Counted from the first letter of the stretch, positions 38,201-48,407 are shown. The stretch: DNA of 64,000 nt from Bugulina stolonifera (GCA_935421135.1 OW285189.1:22198298-22262297); one strand, 5' to 3'. Numbers and translations are program-made. Notes: a model not told the origin generated them from the sequence alone.

Positions 38201-41200
38201 GCTGGTTTGCAAGCAAAGCCTATCAGCTTAGTGGTTGGTATACCTGTCAAGTCTCCAGATTTCACAGAGACATTCTAAGTGTTGCAGAGTACATTTCTAC
38301 CTCCCAGATGAGATACTTCCAATTTTTACAAGATGACATGATAACTTTTTAACAACACCTAGAACTCAATAGAAAAATCATTTTTTGACTGAAAAATGCA
38401 GTAGCAAATATATAATATATCATCTGCAATTATGAACTTCGAAGTTGAATATCAGGTGGATATCGAAACAATCTTAATGTAGCGTAGCGAAATTCAAGTC
38501 GAATTAAAGTTGAAATCATGTGTGGAAAATTATTTATTCTCTTTTCGAAAAAAAAAGCTGGTGCAGCTGGTGCGTTAGTAAACTCATAATTAACCATCTT
38601 CACCTGAAGAATCTTTCAAAAATTGTTCTAATCAAGCCTCCAGGTTATTATTTATGATTATTTGATGGGTATGATCGGAGGGGGTTTACTTTACGTTTTG
38701 ATCAATTAGTGATAATTAGTGATAAACGGTGTTACTGCAAAACCAGCTGAAAATAATACTTTATAAAGCTCGCCTGCAACTTACCCTGTTACTGTCATGG
38801 CTGCCAAAAGAAAATGTGCCGAGATGCCGATTGTTTCGAACTGTTAGTAATGGTTCAATCCAACGAGTACTCGATTGAATCGACTCGTTGAGTCGATTCA
38901 AATCAAAATCGACTTGAATCTGATTGGATTGAATGGAACCAATCAGACCCTCATCGAAACCTTACTAACATTTCAGCTGGAAACAACACAGACCCACTAC
39001 CCGGCAGATAAATCACTAAGTTAATATAATGAATATGATCGCCATTAACAGACTGTGACCATTAAGAGGTACATATAATGACAATTGCATTTATTATATT
39101 AATTTGATTACCTTAATTGGGAGGTGATCACCAGAACAAGGAAATACAGGAAGAGGGGAGGTAGAAATAGTAGTCTTGTGCAGGCTTGGCAAGTTCGACT
39201 GATGAAAATCAGGGAGATTTAGCATTTGGGTGGGGGTGTCCATTTTGGGTGGGGTAGGGTACCAGGATTTGAGTTGAAAATCAGGGAGTCTCCTGCAGAA
39301 TCAGGGAGACTTGGTAAGCCTGGTCTTGTGAATATCACAAAGCTAATTTAGAATAAAATGTGTTTATGTGTTTAAATTCAATAGCAAGAGTGCCAGGTTA
39401 ACTTTTTCATGTATTCTGTCACCATTGCAACAAGGGGTAAGCCTTCAAATAAAGACGTGTATTAGGAAAACTGTACTATTTTCATAACTTTTAATGGTTG
39501 TTATAGAGAATAGGCGCTACAAGGAACCAGCTAATATAAATTATGGTTGTTAAACTTTCTCATATTTTGATTAGTTTGTCAACATTGTTATGCATCTGAC
39601 AGTAATTTTCCCCATCAATACATTGTGGTTGATAAATTGTGGAATTGCAAGACTGGCCAGTGGACACACTGTACTGTTTCTGTTTCTACTTGACTTGACT
39701 TTCTACGTGACTTGAGCTGCCCTCAAAATTTTAGAAATGACTTGTTGACTTGGACCCAACTCTGCAAATCTTCCCCATTTCTTTGAGATAAAGCTAATTC
39801 TCATCAGGTGACACACCATAATTATGTTATTTTACACTCTGGTTACCAGTTAATATATCTGTATTTATATATTACTACAATATAACTACTAGTAGCTATG
39901 GATGTTTTAGGAATTCAATAGCTAGCTCAATGACCAACACCACCACCACTTGACTCACCAAAGTTTAAGGGGGCGAAACAACATACCTTGAGCAGCCATG
40001 ATAAGAGATACCAGGGTGATGTTCTCTTCTGGGACATCATGATCCAGTAGCACCCTGATTGCCATAATAGCTGCAGCACCTGTTGCTACGGTGGGGTCCA
40101 TGAGTATGACATGATGTCCTTTTATATCCTTTGGTAGTCTGAGATAATGTAGCTACATATATACACACACATTCATATATATATATTTATATACAGATGT
40201 ACATGTGCATAATGAACAGTTATACAGGCAACCTTTTTGCAACTTTCCTGAAGAGAAAAATGCTCACAAGGAGATAGTAATAATAAAACATACTACAACT
40301 CTTTGTTCTATTCATGTGGCTTGACACCCTATACTAACCTCCGGTTCATAGGTTTCCATGTTTGTTTGAATTAATATTTTACCGATTCTGACATCTTTAC
40401 AGACCTCACAGAGAGCAGGTTCCATCACTTCCCCTGCTCTCATTACAGACACACCAAATATCTGCAACAAAATATCATTTAGCTGGATGACGAAACGGCA
40501 AACTTTCTGAAGATAATCATGTGTACACGGACAGGTCACCAACAATACATTGTTCCACAGTGTGAATCACATCTAGTTTTTAGTAACATTCTTTTGCATA
40601 GAGTGGGGGTAGCTGTGGACTAGGATTCATGTGGGAGATCCACCTTTATTTCGATGGTGTTAAGAAGGGCATTCAACTTGATAATGCTCCTGTGCTGATC
40701 AAGTAACTTTGCTTTTTATTTCACATAAAATAATTAGATGCCACCTGATTCCAACACTTTTAGAGGTTAGCTGGCCTGTCATCCCTTTGCACTACCTATG
40801 ATGTTACACAATGTCATATACGACACTGTAACCTGTAGGTCTACCTGTTTAACATTGAGCCGTTTTCCTTCATAGACGAAGCCCTGTGGAGTGTTGACAG
40901 TGACTGTACTGAATGGTAGCATAGACATCACGTCTTCTATGAGTAGCCTCATAAGACGTTGGGAGTAGAATATGAAGTCATCTCTACTTGTCTCCTTGGA
41001 TCTACATGTATATGAAATGAGTTACTCTAGAGTATGTATTGGAAAACATATTGAAGCTTGCCCTCAAACAGCTATAAAGTACATATCACACATGTGCACT
41101 ATACAACTTAATACTAGTACTTCAGCATGTGACCAAAATATCACCTGCCACTTAAAATCACAGCAAACTGCTGATGACTCTTATCATGACTGAGATAATT

Positions 41201-44200
41201 TCAACTCATATAAAAAGTAGAATAAAATGTTATGAATGGTACCCACTGGACATCATACCTGTCAACTATCTCGATTTGGGCAGGACCCTCCTTATTTCAA
41301 ACTCCCACTCCCACCAGCCTATATACTCCCTATTTCAGGGCATCAGATAGGTATTTTTCACTTTTGTATTATCCAACATCCAAGATTATACAATAAATAG
41401 CATCAAATTAATACCCTAGTTCAGTTTCATTTTATTCTATCTGGTATTTTGATACAGCTTTGGAGTTATCAGGTACTACATAGTGTATATTGTGTATGTG
41501 TACATACATGTAAGTCTAATATACTGAGTAAATTGTGTTCACCACCAGTGTCTTTTTCAGCTAGTTTTTGTGATTTAGTTTAGTCATTGGTAAAAGTACA
41601 AGCATGGTGGCTAATTTACATGCATTACTGATTATGTTGAACGATAATTATTAGTGCTGTGATAAAAATGAAGCTTGGCACCCATACTCCCCCCCCCCCA
41701 CAGTTCCAACTCTCCGAATGTATTTTCTACAGTTGGTAGTTAGGGTCTTGCAAATTTCACCTGTGCACTTGGAAGTTGGGACTCCCTATATTTTTTCACT
41801 CCAGGTTGACAGGTATGCTGGACGTAAGTCTTACAGATTTGAGTAAAGCTACTCAAGTCAATGTGTTACACATATGACTTGTGCGTATACTTTGGCTTAC
41901 CCACCTAATAAGGGCATGTATGCCTTGGATTTGGTCAGTTTGTTCAATGATATGTAGGTTGCTGGGCAACTCATCACTAGCAAAGTGATCATCATGAGCC
42001 AATTTAGACCTCAGCTTAAACCCTCTCTGCAATAGAAAAATATTTGTCTGTAGGAGTTGTCCTATCAATATGATTTAACATGTAAGAGACGAAAACTCCG
42101 AGGTAGTAAATTTTACTACATTGTTTACAGTGAATGCTGTGTGCTAGTTAATAAACAAATGAGCAAGCAAGTGTGAATGTGAGTGGACAAGCTGGTCAGT
42201 AAGTTGACCAAGTTAGTTTGACGAACACTTTGATGATACCACTGGCATTATGGTAAAACTAAGATGTTTAAACCAAATGTTGATTGAAATAAGGAAGTTA
42301 TACATAAAAGAGACAAGGTAAGGGTGTAATGCAGGGGTGACCTTCCTCTTCATTACACCTTGAGGGGCGAGTGTTGCACAAAAACTTCAACAAGACAATC
42401 TGAATTTGAATCTCAATTATACATGTATACAATTATTAATACATATAAACTCAAGTACGAAAAATCTTGCAGTACAAAGTCCCTGCATTGGGAATTTTTT
42501 CATATTTTATTACAGCTTTCAATGAAAGACTTGGTACCACACAATTATATTTTTAATTCTTTTGTCCAGTGGCAAATGGTACAGTGACCAGTGCCACCAG
42601 GTAGGCTCTTTCCCTATAGCAAAATACTGTCTTTCCATTCACTTCTGATCCACTTTTCTCCTTGAAGCCATGACTGAGATTTGTATGGTGAGGCAAATTT
42701 CTTTCTAGTTTTTCATTTGTGAATAAGAGCATTCAGGGGGAACTCCAAACTAGTTAGAAACCAGCTACTACCCAAGCTTATACATGTATACACATAGGCC
42801 TACAGTTATACATGTATATATATACAGCTGTTGCCACTCTGAATCGGGGAAGTCCTTAGCATGAATGGTTAATTTCTCAGACTCATCATCATGAAAAGTG
42901 AAATTCCACTGTGTGGGCCACATAAAATGGGGTCCCAAGGTCGCCTGTTGGATAACAATGGTCTAGTTACTGAGAATGGCTTACTCTACCTGCACCAGTT
43001 GATTGTGTACATGTTGGACTATCAATGTAACAGCTACCACATTCTCTCCACCTACAACCATTGGTATAGAACAGTGAGCACAGCTAACACAATCTAACAC
43101 AACCCCACATAAGATGTGATACATGGAATGGTAAATGAAACTGTACTAAATGTTACATGAAATAACTACCAACTAAATGAACTGCCGATTACCCCAATTA
43201 TCTGGGCAACTGATTAAAACAGTGAGCTATTAGCTACCTATCCAACTAACCAACTAAAGTAGCGAACATGAACCTAAGGCTACTCTGGTCTCACCTCTTG
43301 GTACAATGATGTCTGCATGTCTCATTGTGGGAGCAATGCAGTGGTCATAGGATGGCTTCACATATTTCATGTATTGCTTCAGCACGCTGTCAAGGTCACG
43401 ACCTCGTTCCGTGATGTCACGGCTGAGTCTACGAGCCAGTCTAATATCAGGATCTGTGTCCACAAATACCTTCATGTCACAGAGCTGAAATATCAAAGAG
43501 ACTATCATATTGTTCTTCCTCAGTTATTAATCTGGAGAATTCCAGACTTCCAAACCGAATTATTGGCGAATTCTTGATTAAAACAATCGACATACCTCTA
43601 TCAGTCGTTCATCACAGAAGGCTAAAATTCCCTCAAAAATCACGACGTTGGCACCGTACAGAATTTTCTAAAACAAAAATGAAACAGCGTCAACAGTTGA
43701 ACAAATGTTCAAATGGGGCTCAAGACACAAAAGAGAGTTCCAGTGTTTTGGCTCTTCATTATAACAACGAAGTACTCACAATAACTGTGAAAGAGTGAAA
43801 GTGTCTAGCCAAAACAATCATCTGCAATGTTCTCTTGTTTCTACAGCTTAGTAGACCAAAGGAATTCAAACATTCTTGGCAAAAATTTGCTACAATCTGG
43901 AGTTGTAGGCCTAATCCCCTTTGTTTGGACTATACAGCGCCAACCACCATGCACGGTATGATATCGACTATAGAGAGTGGTTAATACTTTACCGATATGT
44001 GATTGCTAGCAGAGGTGTACAATAACAACATAGAGTAAAGTTCTCACATGAACACTGAACTGATAAGATAAAGATATCAAATAGGTGATAACTCCAAACT
44101 GGCAGTACCTGGTGATATACATGTACATTATTGCTAACTTTGGATGAACTTCGGATGGTCGTTGATCTGAAGTAGTGCGGTAAGCATAAAAACATTATCT

Positions 44201-47200
44201 CCCATGTTTGGATGGTGAATTGGTAAATCAATCCACGGAAACGTACTCCTTGATTATCACTTTACTAGCTCGTGTACGCAGTCCATTTGCCCAATGTTAT
44301 AAAATAACACAGGAACTACATGTATATATTATACTACAACAATCAACATTGCTTGTAAATGCATACGTACAGTTTGTTTCTCCCTGCTATGTGTGGTAAA
44401 GTTGTACAGCGGAATCTCGACTTGTTTGCCAGACTTAAGACGCTGTAAGGTATCCACTAACAGGTCAACATCAAATGCGTCCGGGTGATCAAAATTATAC
44501 TCTGATGCGTTGGCTCTCTCGTGCTGCTCCTCTGTCAATATCTAGACATACAAAACAGCTGACTCTGTATTAACACTACAAGAAATACAAACTTTACACA
44601 GATCTAAAAGTCTCTTCTAGAATAGACACAATTTTCTATATTCTAGGAGAACATGATTGGAGGAAAGTTTGCTACCATGAAGGTGTTATATACATGTACA
44701 TACGGAGGTATACATAGGAAACATTAGCATCATCATGAAGTTGACATTATTTCTAACTAAAAAAAGTCAGCAAAGAAATTGAAGGCCAGAAATATGTCAG
44801 TTAACGGCAGCATGCTCTGATTCACCTGTTAGTATACAAGCAGGCTGGCTCTAAGTGCTGCGTTGGCATCAACTGCTACTGATGACTATTGAAAAGTGTG
44901 TCATATTATACAGACCAACTTCAAAGAATATATTATATACCTGGTAATGGTGCGGCCATGGCTGCATGTATATGTATTATACAAAGATAGCATGTATTAT
45001 ATACCTGAGAATATCATAAAAAAGTTACCTAACCACAGCATAATTCTATAACAGTACAGGGAACCTAATACTGATGCTATTTTGAGAACTACATTATACC
45101 AAGTAATGCTACCCTGTTACATCATGTGCTGGTGCTGCCTCACCTTATAGAAGCTGTCCATACTAAGAATGCTGACCCATTGTACATCTAAAGCTTGTAT
45201 GATCTTCTTAGCAACAGTAGTTTTCCCTGAGGCACTTCCACCACATATCCCTGAACAGAGTATAAGCATTGAGTAACACACTGCATAGAGTAGCTGGCGA
45301 CAGACTTAGTATACTGTAGCATGATCATTAGCATGGGCTATGCAGAAAGCAATCACCTTGACACAAGGGATGATAACTTCAAACAGTTCCATCATGATAA
45401 CCATAAATATACCGTGATGGACATGTAGGCTATGCTATTATATTATATCCAAGATGTTTACAACTGCTTAGTTTAAAATATTAAAAGGAATATTTCTAGT
45501 GGCTCACCAATTACAAATGCTTCCTTTAGCTCTCCTTTGGTATCATACCATGGGGGCCTCCCAGCAGTGTATATGGTCCTCTTTCCCCTGTGTATCACAT
45601 CCTCTACATTGTCTACAGGTAGATATCATGGTGAATTGTACCTGACATAGAGTAGGGTTCGAATAAACAGGGCTCAGGGCCAAGTCATAACTAGTGTCAT
45701 AAATATCCCAGAGTACAGGTACAGAGAGAGAAATTATGATTAACAAAGTTAAACAGACAATGAAGAAAGTGGGTCCACTCCTGTTATGTATAACAAACCT
45801 GAAACTGTAAGGCTAGTGGTACGGAGTCGTCTTCTCTGAGCTACTGCTGCCTTGGAATTAGGACTCTTGGGTGGTTTGGTGGGAGAAAGATTGGGAGACA
45901 AGAACATGTGATCATCTCTAAAAACCAGAGTAGTGTTTTACATTCAGCACTAGAAATCTACCAATGGTATTTGGCTCAGTTACTCACACAGTACCGAGCT
46001 ACATGCATAGAGAAGATAACTCCATGGTTACATATAATATGTGCGATACAGTATACAGTGAATGTCAAGGGGCTGTGAAGAGAAGATAACTCCTTGTTTA
46101 CAAGATTGTAAATGCTAAGTGGTGTATGTAAAGGGGCTGTGGAGTAGCATGAGACATACGTATATGATAAGCTCTACATAACATCAAGGTTAAATTTTAA
46201 CTATAATATAGTTCCATGCATGTATACTTATCTACATGAGTATAAAGGAGAAACCTGCACCATTATAAAATAGCCTGAGCACCATATATTTATTTTAGAG
46301 AGCCCCTTTAACCAACAGCATATACATTATAAAGTTTCTCAGACTAGCACTGTTTAGTTTTTGGTTACAGAAACAGTTAATTAGTTTTATGGGTTCCAAG
46401 CAATTTAAGTTATTGTCCTGATAGTGTTAGTTGCAGTAGAGCATTGTAGCATTATTTATATTTTACATTTTGATAAGCAATTATTGCTGTACTAGTACTA
46501 ATGTCTGCACTTTACACTAACTAGTAGATATTCACCTCATAACTTATTAAGTATCTTGGTATTAAATACAACTATTCTCCCAGCACTAAATATTTTGAAA
46601 TAAACAACTAGCACACAACACCTGGTCTCTTTTATCCACTAATCAAAATAAATAAAATAATTCCTCTAGCCAAGCATCCTTAGTTGGGGTCTACATGTAG
46701 CAAGAATTGGCCAACTAATGGATGATGTGTGAATGAACATAGGGAAAAGGTGCATCTTATACTTGAACAATTGAAATATTATGGTGTTTGACACCAGAGA
46801 GACACCACTGATGGTATAGACTGGGCACTTAGACTTCTATAAAGCAACAGTGAGCACAGGAACAGCTATAACCCATCAGAGTCGGTGGCCCCGATGTTAA
46901 ACACCACTACAGTGACACTGAACCTCCACAGCCTTTATATAAAATACGAATGCTTTATTATCACCCAGTATAACAGTATAGATCTTATATGATAGAGAAG
47001 TGCTGTACCTAAAACATGAGTTCTGATAACCTCACAATTGACCCAGGGAGAAGTTATACTGGGGAAAATAAAAGCACTTGAACCCTCCTGTCATATTCAC
47101 TTGACAATATTCGGTAACGTGTAGCATTAGAACAAGATACTAGCCATTGCTAAAAGCTCAGTTATGAGCAGGTGGAGGTAACAGGAACTGAGAGTGTGTT

Positions 47201-47925
47201 GCTTGCACAATACAAACCTTTTAGACTTGCTGTAAAATTAACCACATTGTTAGTTCAATTTCAAATTTAAATTTAGTCATGTTCAATATCACATTACAGG
47301 AGGTAAACAACGCTCATACCTGAACATAAGTTTGATGCTACATGGCAAGAATAGTTTATTCCTTAAAACATTATTCTACAAGGGTCAGTCAGTAATTATT
47401 GAGACTATATTCATAACTCAAGAATAAAAAATTGCATATCATCTCCATTCTTTTTAACACTATGGTACCATATTTTATCAAAGTTTGCATGTAGTAGTGT
47501 AAATTTGCCAAAATGTTCTCTGGTCTATCACCTCTCAGTTTCAACTTGTAGAGAATCCCTTGAGACACATAGCTCAAACAGTATTATACCCAAACTTTAC
47601 ATAGTATCTTACTTATTAATAGTTTAATACCTTCAGCTCAGATACTAAAATCCTATTACAGCGCTCTGTTCTAGACTGGAGAGTTTTGCCAAGTTGGCGA
47701 CTGAGGGTGAGTAGCTAGAATGGATTCCCTTTACGCTTTGGTAGACCAAATTTCACTGGTTTGTTTGATAGTAGAAAAGTAACAACAAAGCTCTCAATAA
47801 TCATTGACTAGCCCTCATAGAATGTTCTGCCAGCTCAAGAGCTGCAATAATTCTGGGGTCTCATACACTCACTCATTATCAGATGGAGAGCTGGATCTGC
47901 TGCCATACACTGCTCGAACATTCAT
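26231..47925 (-). CDS. UCKL1: Uridine-cytidine kinase-like 1, 14 coding exons
   Basis: Predicted to phosphorylate uridine and cytidine in pyrimidine salvage; the C-terminal uracil phosphoribosyltransferase domain is usually considered regulatory or inactive in animal UCKL1. Exons in transcript order: 47873-47925, 45799-45917, 45508-45612, 45144-45250, 44371-44541, 43596-43667, 43295-43484, 42990-43051, 41905-42026, 40845-41001, 40339-40461, 39987-40152, 29269-29367, 26231-26268. They sum to 1584 nt, 527 residues plus TAA; every junction is GT-AG and phases agree. P-loop GGSASGKT is at 96-103, the catalytic-Asp motif MDSFYK at 123-128, NFDHPDAFD at 144-152, RDITERGRD at 231-239. The C-terminal domain has the PRPP loop [11 protein letters not shown] (445-455), FPKVRICTT (491-499) and [10 protein letters not shown] (516-525). 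Human UCKL1 is about 20 residues longer, with an acidic tail missing here. The start Met is the least certain part; a further 5' exon is possible. Confidence 0.96.
26295..27053. repeat. Minisatellite, 24-bp unit, in UCKL1 intron 13
   Basis: About 30 imperfect copies of GGTGTATAATACATGTGATA plus TGTA, with variants carrying an extra CTGTACG. Because 24 is divisible by three, minus-strand frames stay open and give a His/Ile/Tyr/Thr repeat of up to 267 codons, which is an artefact of the repeat. The array lies only about 30 bp from the exon 14 acceptor. Confidence 0.93.
27496..29055. repeat. Minisatellite, 23-bp unit, in UCKL1 intron 13
   Basis: About 68 copies of GGTGACTTACATGGTTGTAT plus ATA. 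Variant units (TTTACAAG, GGCCTAGG) recur in order, showing higher-order duplication with a period near 475 bp (compare 28130-28290 with 28605-28760). On the transcribed minus strand most units read ATGTAAGTCA, so the intron holds dozens of GTAAGT words, the 5' splice-site consensus. Confidence 0.95.
29269..29367 (-). CDS. UCKL1: UCKL1 exon 13
   Basis: Encodes [20 protein letters not shown] and continues to HIIPGI, the uracil-binding part of the PRTase-like domain. Acceptor CTTTGCAG, donor GTAAGT. It is isolated: 10.6 kb from exon 12 and 3.0 kb from exon 14. Confidence 0.95.
29650..29795. repeat. Short tandem repeat around CTACTTACTCCTATATACAT
   Basis: About six degenerate units of roughly 26 bp inside UCKL1 intron 12. 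The apparent open frame across it (29628-29831) is repeat-derived. Confidence 0.75.
30344..30410. repeat. Hairpin, 21-bp arms with one mismatch
   Basis: TAATAAAACGAGAC and its inverse flank a 25-nt loop (arms 30344-30364 and 30390-30410). It could be a minimal MITE or a fold of the intron RNA. Confidence 0.7.
32220..32510 (+). other. Promoter/poly(A)-like patch, possible solo LTR
   Basis: A GC-richer patch holds GGCCGCCATGTTG (YY1-like), CTTCCGG (ETS-like), TATAAAAAG at 32372-32380 and AATAAA at 32425-32430, ending near CAACCTTGCAACA. This spacing resembles the U3-R-U5 plan of an LTR. No matching second LTR or target-site duplication was found, so it may also be a cryptic promoter. Confidence 0.25.
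33404..33443. repeat. Perfect 14-bp inverted repeat with CCAAT boxes
   Basis: TACCAATCAGCCAA (33404-33417) and TTGGCTGATTGGTA (33430-33443). Two further CCAAT motifs lie within 45 bp upstream. It could be an NF-Y cluster or a MITE core. Confidence 0.65.
33614..33681. ncRNA. pre-miRNA-sized hairpin candidate
   Basis: Arms 33614-33639 and 33656-33681 pair at 24 of 26 positions by Watson-Crick rules, plus one wobble and one mismatch, with a 16-nt loop. Size fits a small-RNA precursor, but flanking structure and expression are unknown; a small MITE is equally possible. Confidence 0.3.
33682..35949. other. UCKL1 intron 12, central part
   Basis: No exon is recognised. It contains an imperfect inverted repeat (ACTTGGAGTAATCA near 34179 with TGATACTCCAAGTT near 34230) and a GC-rich patch with a duplicated GGCAGGGTTCGGG (35665-35705), probably a repeat fragment. 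Confidence 0.45.
35950..35996. repeat. Perfect 21-bp hairpin, 5-nt loop
   Basis: AAATCATACATTATGTTCGA plus C (35950-35970), loop ATCAA, then the exact inverse (35976-35996). Arm identity implies recent origin or constraint. Confidence 0.85.
36285..36700 (+). repeat. Dispersed repeat with block X remnant
   Basis: The first 205 bp match 24759-24975. The rest resembles block X around 16850-16990 (GGGCAGATGTTAG, ATCTATCTGTC, CTTTCATAGTAAC). It is an X-family copy inside UCKL1 intron 12. Confidence 0.6.
36851..37000 (+). repeat. G-rich microsatellite with G-quadruplex potential
   Basis: The first half alternates GTAGGTGG and GTGG units and gives GGG runs separated by 1-5 nt, satisfying the usual G4 pattern. 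The second half is plain (GTAG)n. The G-rich strand is opposite to UCKL1 transcription. Confidence 0.9.
37361..37526. mobile_element. MITE with 28-bp TIRs
   Basis: Ends GTTAGGTGCAGAAGTGGAGA and its near-exact inverse TCTCCACTACTGCACCTAAC. Total 166 bp, non-coding. Contains an AGTTGTCTTCTC half-palindrome. The target-site duplication is unclear. Confidence 0.7.
38165..38783. mobile_element. MITE with GG-termini and 9-bp flanks
   Basis: The element is 38174-38774 (601 bp). TIRs GGGGAGCTTTATAAAGTATT and inverse share about 38 bp with few mismatches. Flanks TGCAAACTT and TGCAACTTA are an imperfect 8-9 bp duplication. Termini and TSD size resemble the 5.15-kb element at 52.7 kb, so a Mutator- or Merlin-like origin is suggested. 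Confidence 0.7.
39173..39330. mobile_element. 142-bp hAT-like MITE with perfect 8-bp TSD
   Basis: The element 39181-39322 has ends CAGGCTTGGCAAGT / ACTTGGTAAGCCTG. GTCTTGTG is present on both sides without change. Inserted in UCKL1 intron 12. Confidence 0.85.
39660..39766. mobile_element. Right end of a (ACTTG)-rich hAT-like element
   Basis: Ends GACTTGGACCCAACTCTG with CAAAATTTTAGAAATGACTT internally, matching the right parts of the 24.1-kb and 51.4-kb elements. The left end is missing, so this is a truncated copy. Confidence 0.6.
39987..40152 (-). CDS. UCKL1: UCKL1 exon 12 (PRPP loop)
   Basis: Encodes [20 protein letters not shown] and [10 protein letters not shown], the PRPP-binding loop of the UPRTase-like domain. 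Acceptor ATATGTAG, donor GTATGT. The Pro after MD is as in bacterial UPRTases, but the loop is TVATGAAA rather than the catalytic MLATGGS type. Confidence 0.95.
40339..40461 (-). CDS. UCKL1: UCKL1 exon 11
   Basis: 41 codons encoding [20 protein letters not shown] and [13 protein letters not shown], a UPRTase core segment (strand plus RAGExM motif). Phase 0 at both ends. Confidence 0.95.
40845..41001 (-). CDS. UCKL1: UCKL1 exon 10
   Basis: Encodes [20 protein letters not shown] and [13 protein letters not shown], the start of the UPRTase-like domain after the linker. The first codon is completed from exon 9 to give Arg. Confidence 0.95.
41246..41825. mobile_element. hAT-like element in UCKL1 intron 9
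   Basis: The element 41254-41817 (564 bp) has ends CATACCTGTCAAC / GTTGACAGGTATG. Flanks CTGGACAT and CTGGACGT match at 7 of 8. It includes a C9 run near 41691. No transposase. Confidence 0.85.
41905..42026 (-). CDS. UCKL1: UCKL1 exon 9
   Basis: Encodes [14 protein letters not shown] then [18 protein letters not shown], the linker joining kinase and UPRTase-like domains. Acceptor TATTGCAG, donor GTGGGT. Confidence 0.93.
42990..43051 (-). CDS. UCKL1: UCKL1 exon 8 (62 nt)
   Basis: A short exon with no long open frame of its own. It encodes [20 protein letters not shown] and Q after the GGT codon split with exon 7. Acceptor TTGTAG, donor GTAGAG. It restores the conserved IVPRGGEN motif. Confidence 0.92.
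43295..43484 (-). CDS. UCKL1: UCKL1 exon 7 (kinase lid region)
   Basis: Encodes [20 protein letters not shown] and [15 protein letters not shown], the nucleotide-binding lid and Arg cluster of uridine kinases, then [12 protein letters not shown]. Acceptor ATTTCAG, donor GTGAGA. Confidence 0.96.
43596..43667 (-). CDS. UCKL1: UCKL1 exon 6
   Basis: 24 codons encoding [20 protein letters not shown] and RLIE, with the IFEGI signature of the kinase domain. Phase 0 on both sides. Confidence 0.95.
44371..44541 (-). CDS. UCKL1: UCKL1 exon 5
   Basis: 57 codons with [20 protein letters not shown] and [13 protein letters not shown], the nucleoside-binding part of the kinase domain. Acceptor GTCTAG, donor GTACGT. 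Confidence 0.96.
45144..45250 (-). CDS. UCKL1: UCKL1 exon 4 (P-loop)
   Basis: Encodes [20 protein letters not shown] then [12 protein letters not shown]: Walker A and the catalytic-Asp strand. Acceptor CTGTTCAG, donor GTGAGG. Confidence 0.97.
45508..45612 (-). CDS. UCKL1: UCKL1 exon 3
   Basis: Encodes [20 protein letters not shown] then EAFVI, the conserved UCKL1 segment just before the P-loop; this motif separates UCKL1 from UCK1 and UCK2. Acceptor ACCTGTAG, donor GTGAGC. Confidence 0.95.
45799..45917 (-). CDS. UCKL1: UCKL1 exon 2
   Basis: Encodes a Ser/Pro/Lys-rich, probably disordered segment ([16 protein letters not shown]) followed by [13 protein letters not shown]. Phases agree with exons 1 and 3. 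Confidence 0.85.
45918..47872. other. UCKL1 intron 1
   Basis: 1.96 kb. It contains two GAGAAGATAACTCC half-palindromes (about 46010 and 46079) and a possible mariner terminus near 47381. No exon is recognised. Confidence 0.6.
47379..47420. mobile_element. Possible single mariner-type end
   Basis: TACAAGGGTCAGTCAGTAAT followed by TATTGAGACT resembles Tc1/mariner termini (AGGGT...GTAAT...GAGACT). No matching opposite end was seen nearby, and the 62-codon minus-strand frame beside it is not convincingly transposase. Confidence 0.25.
47873..47925 (-). CDS. UCKL1: UCKL1 exon 1 (start)
   Basis: ATG at 47923-47925 opens [17 protein letters not shown] and leaves two bases (GA) that join exon 2 to make Glu; donor GTGAGT. 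The frame remains open upstream for a few codons (LHEN) without another Met, so a 5' coding exon cannot be excluded. Confidence 0.7.
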
Positions 47926-48407
47926 GTTTTCATGGAGCTGGTAAAACTTGCTGAATTCTTTGCCTCTACAGATTTAAACAGGTTTTACAAATGCATCTTC
48001 AGGCTGGTAACATTACTAATCATGGAAGTTCTGCTTGTTTAAATCTTATAGTTTGCTCAAAAATTCCAGTACATTACATCCAGAACACAGGAGACAGTTC
48101 AACCCAAGTAAGCCATTGCTGTCTAAAACTAACAAAGCTCTTGTTGGGATTATTTTTAACCCCAGTGAATATGATAGCAGAATAACAGGGTGTGGCATGG
48201 CAGGCAGAATTAAATACATAGACAAGAACTCAGTTCTTATCACAAATTAATTCATGAAAAAGAGAAATAAATCCAGATAGATTTGTGCTCCAATATATGA
48301 ATTTGTGTTCTTAGACTTCACCACGTAACCATATTCCTTGCTGACACAATATGCAGTTCCGGATACGTAACAGTTCTTGTGCATCATACATGATTTTACA
48401 TAATTTT
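47926..48407. other. Upstream region of UCKL1
   Basis: Presumed promoter and 5'UTR of UCKL1. No CpG-rich block or TATA box stands out. Confidence 0.35.
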
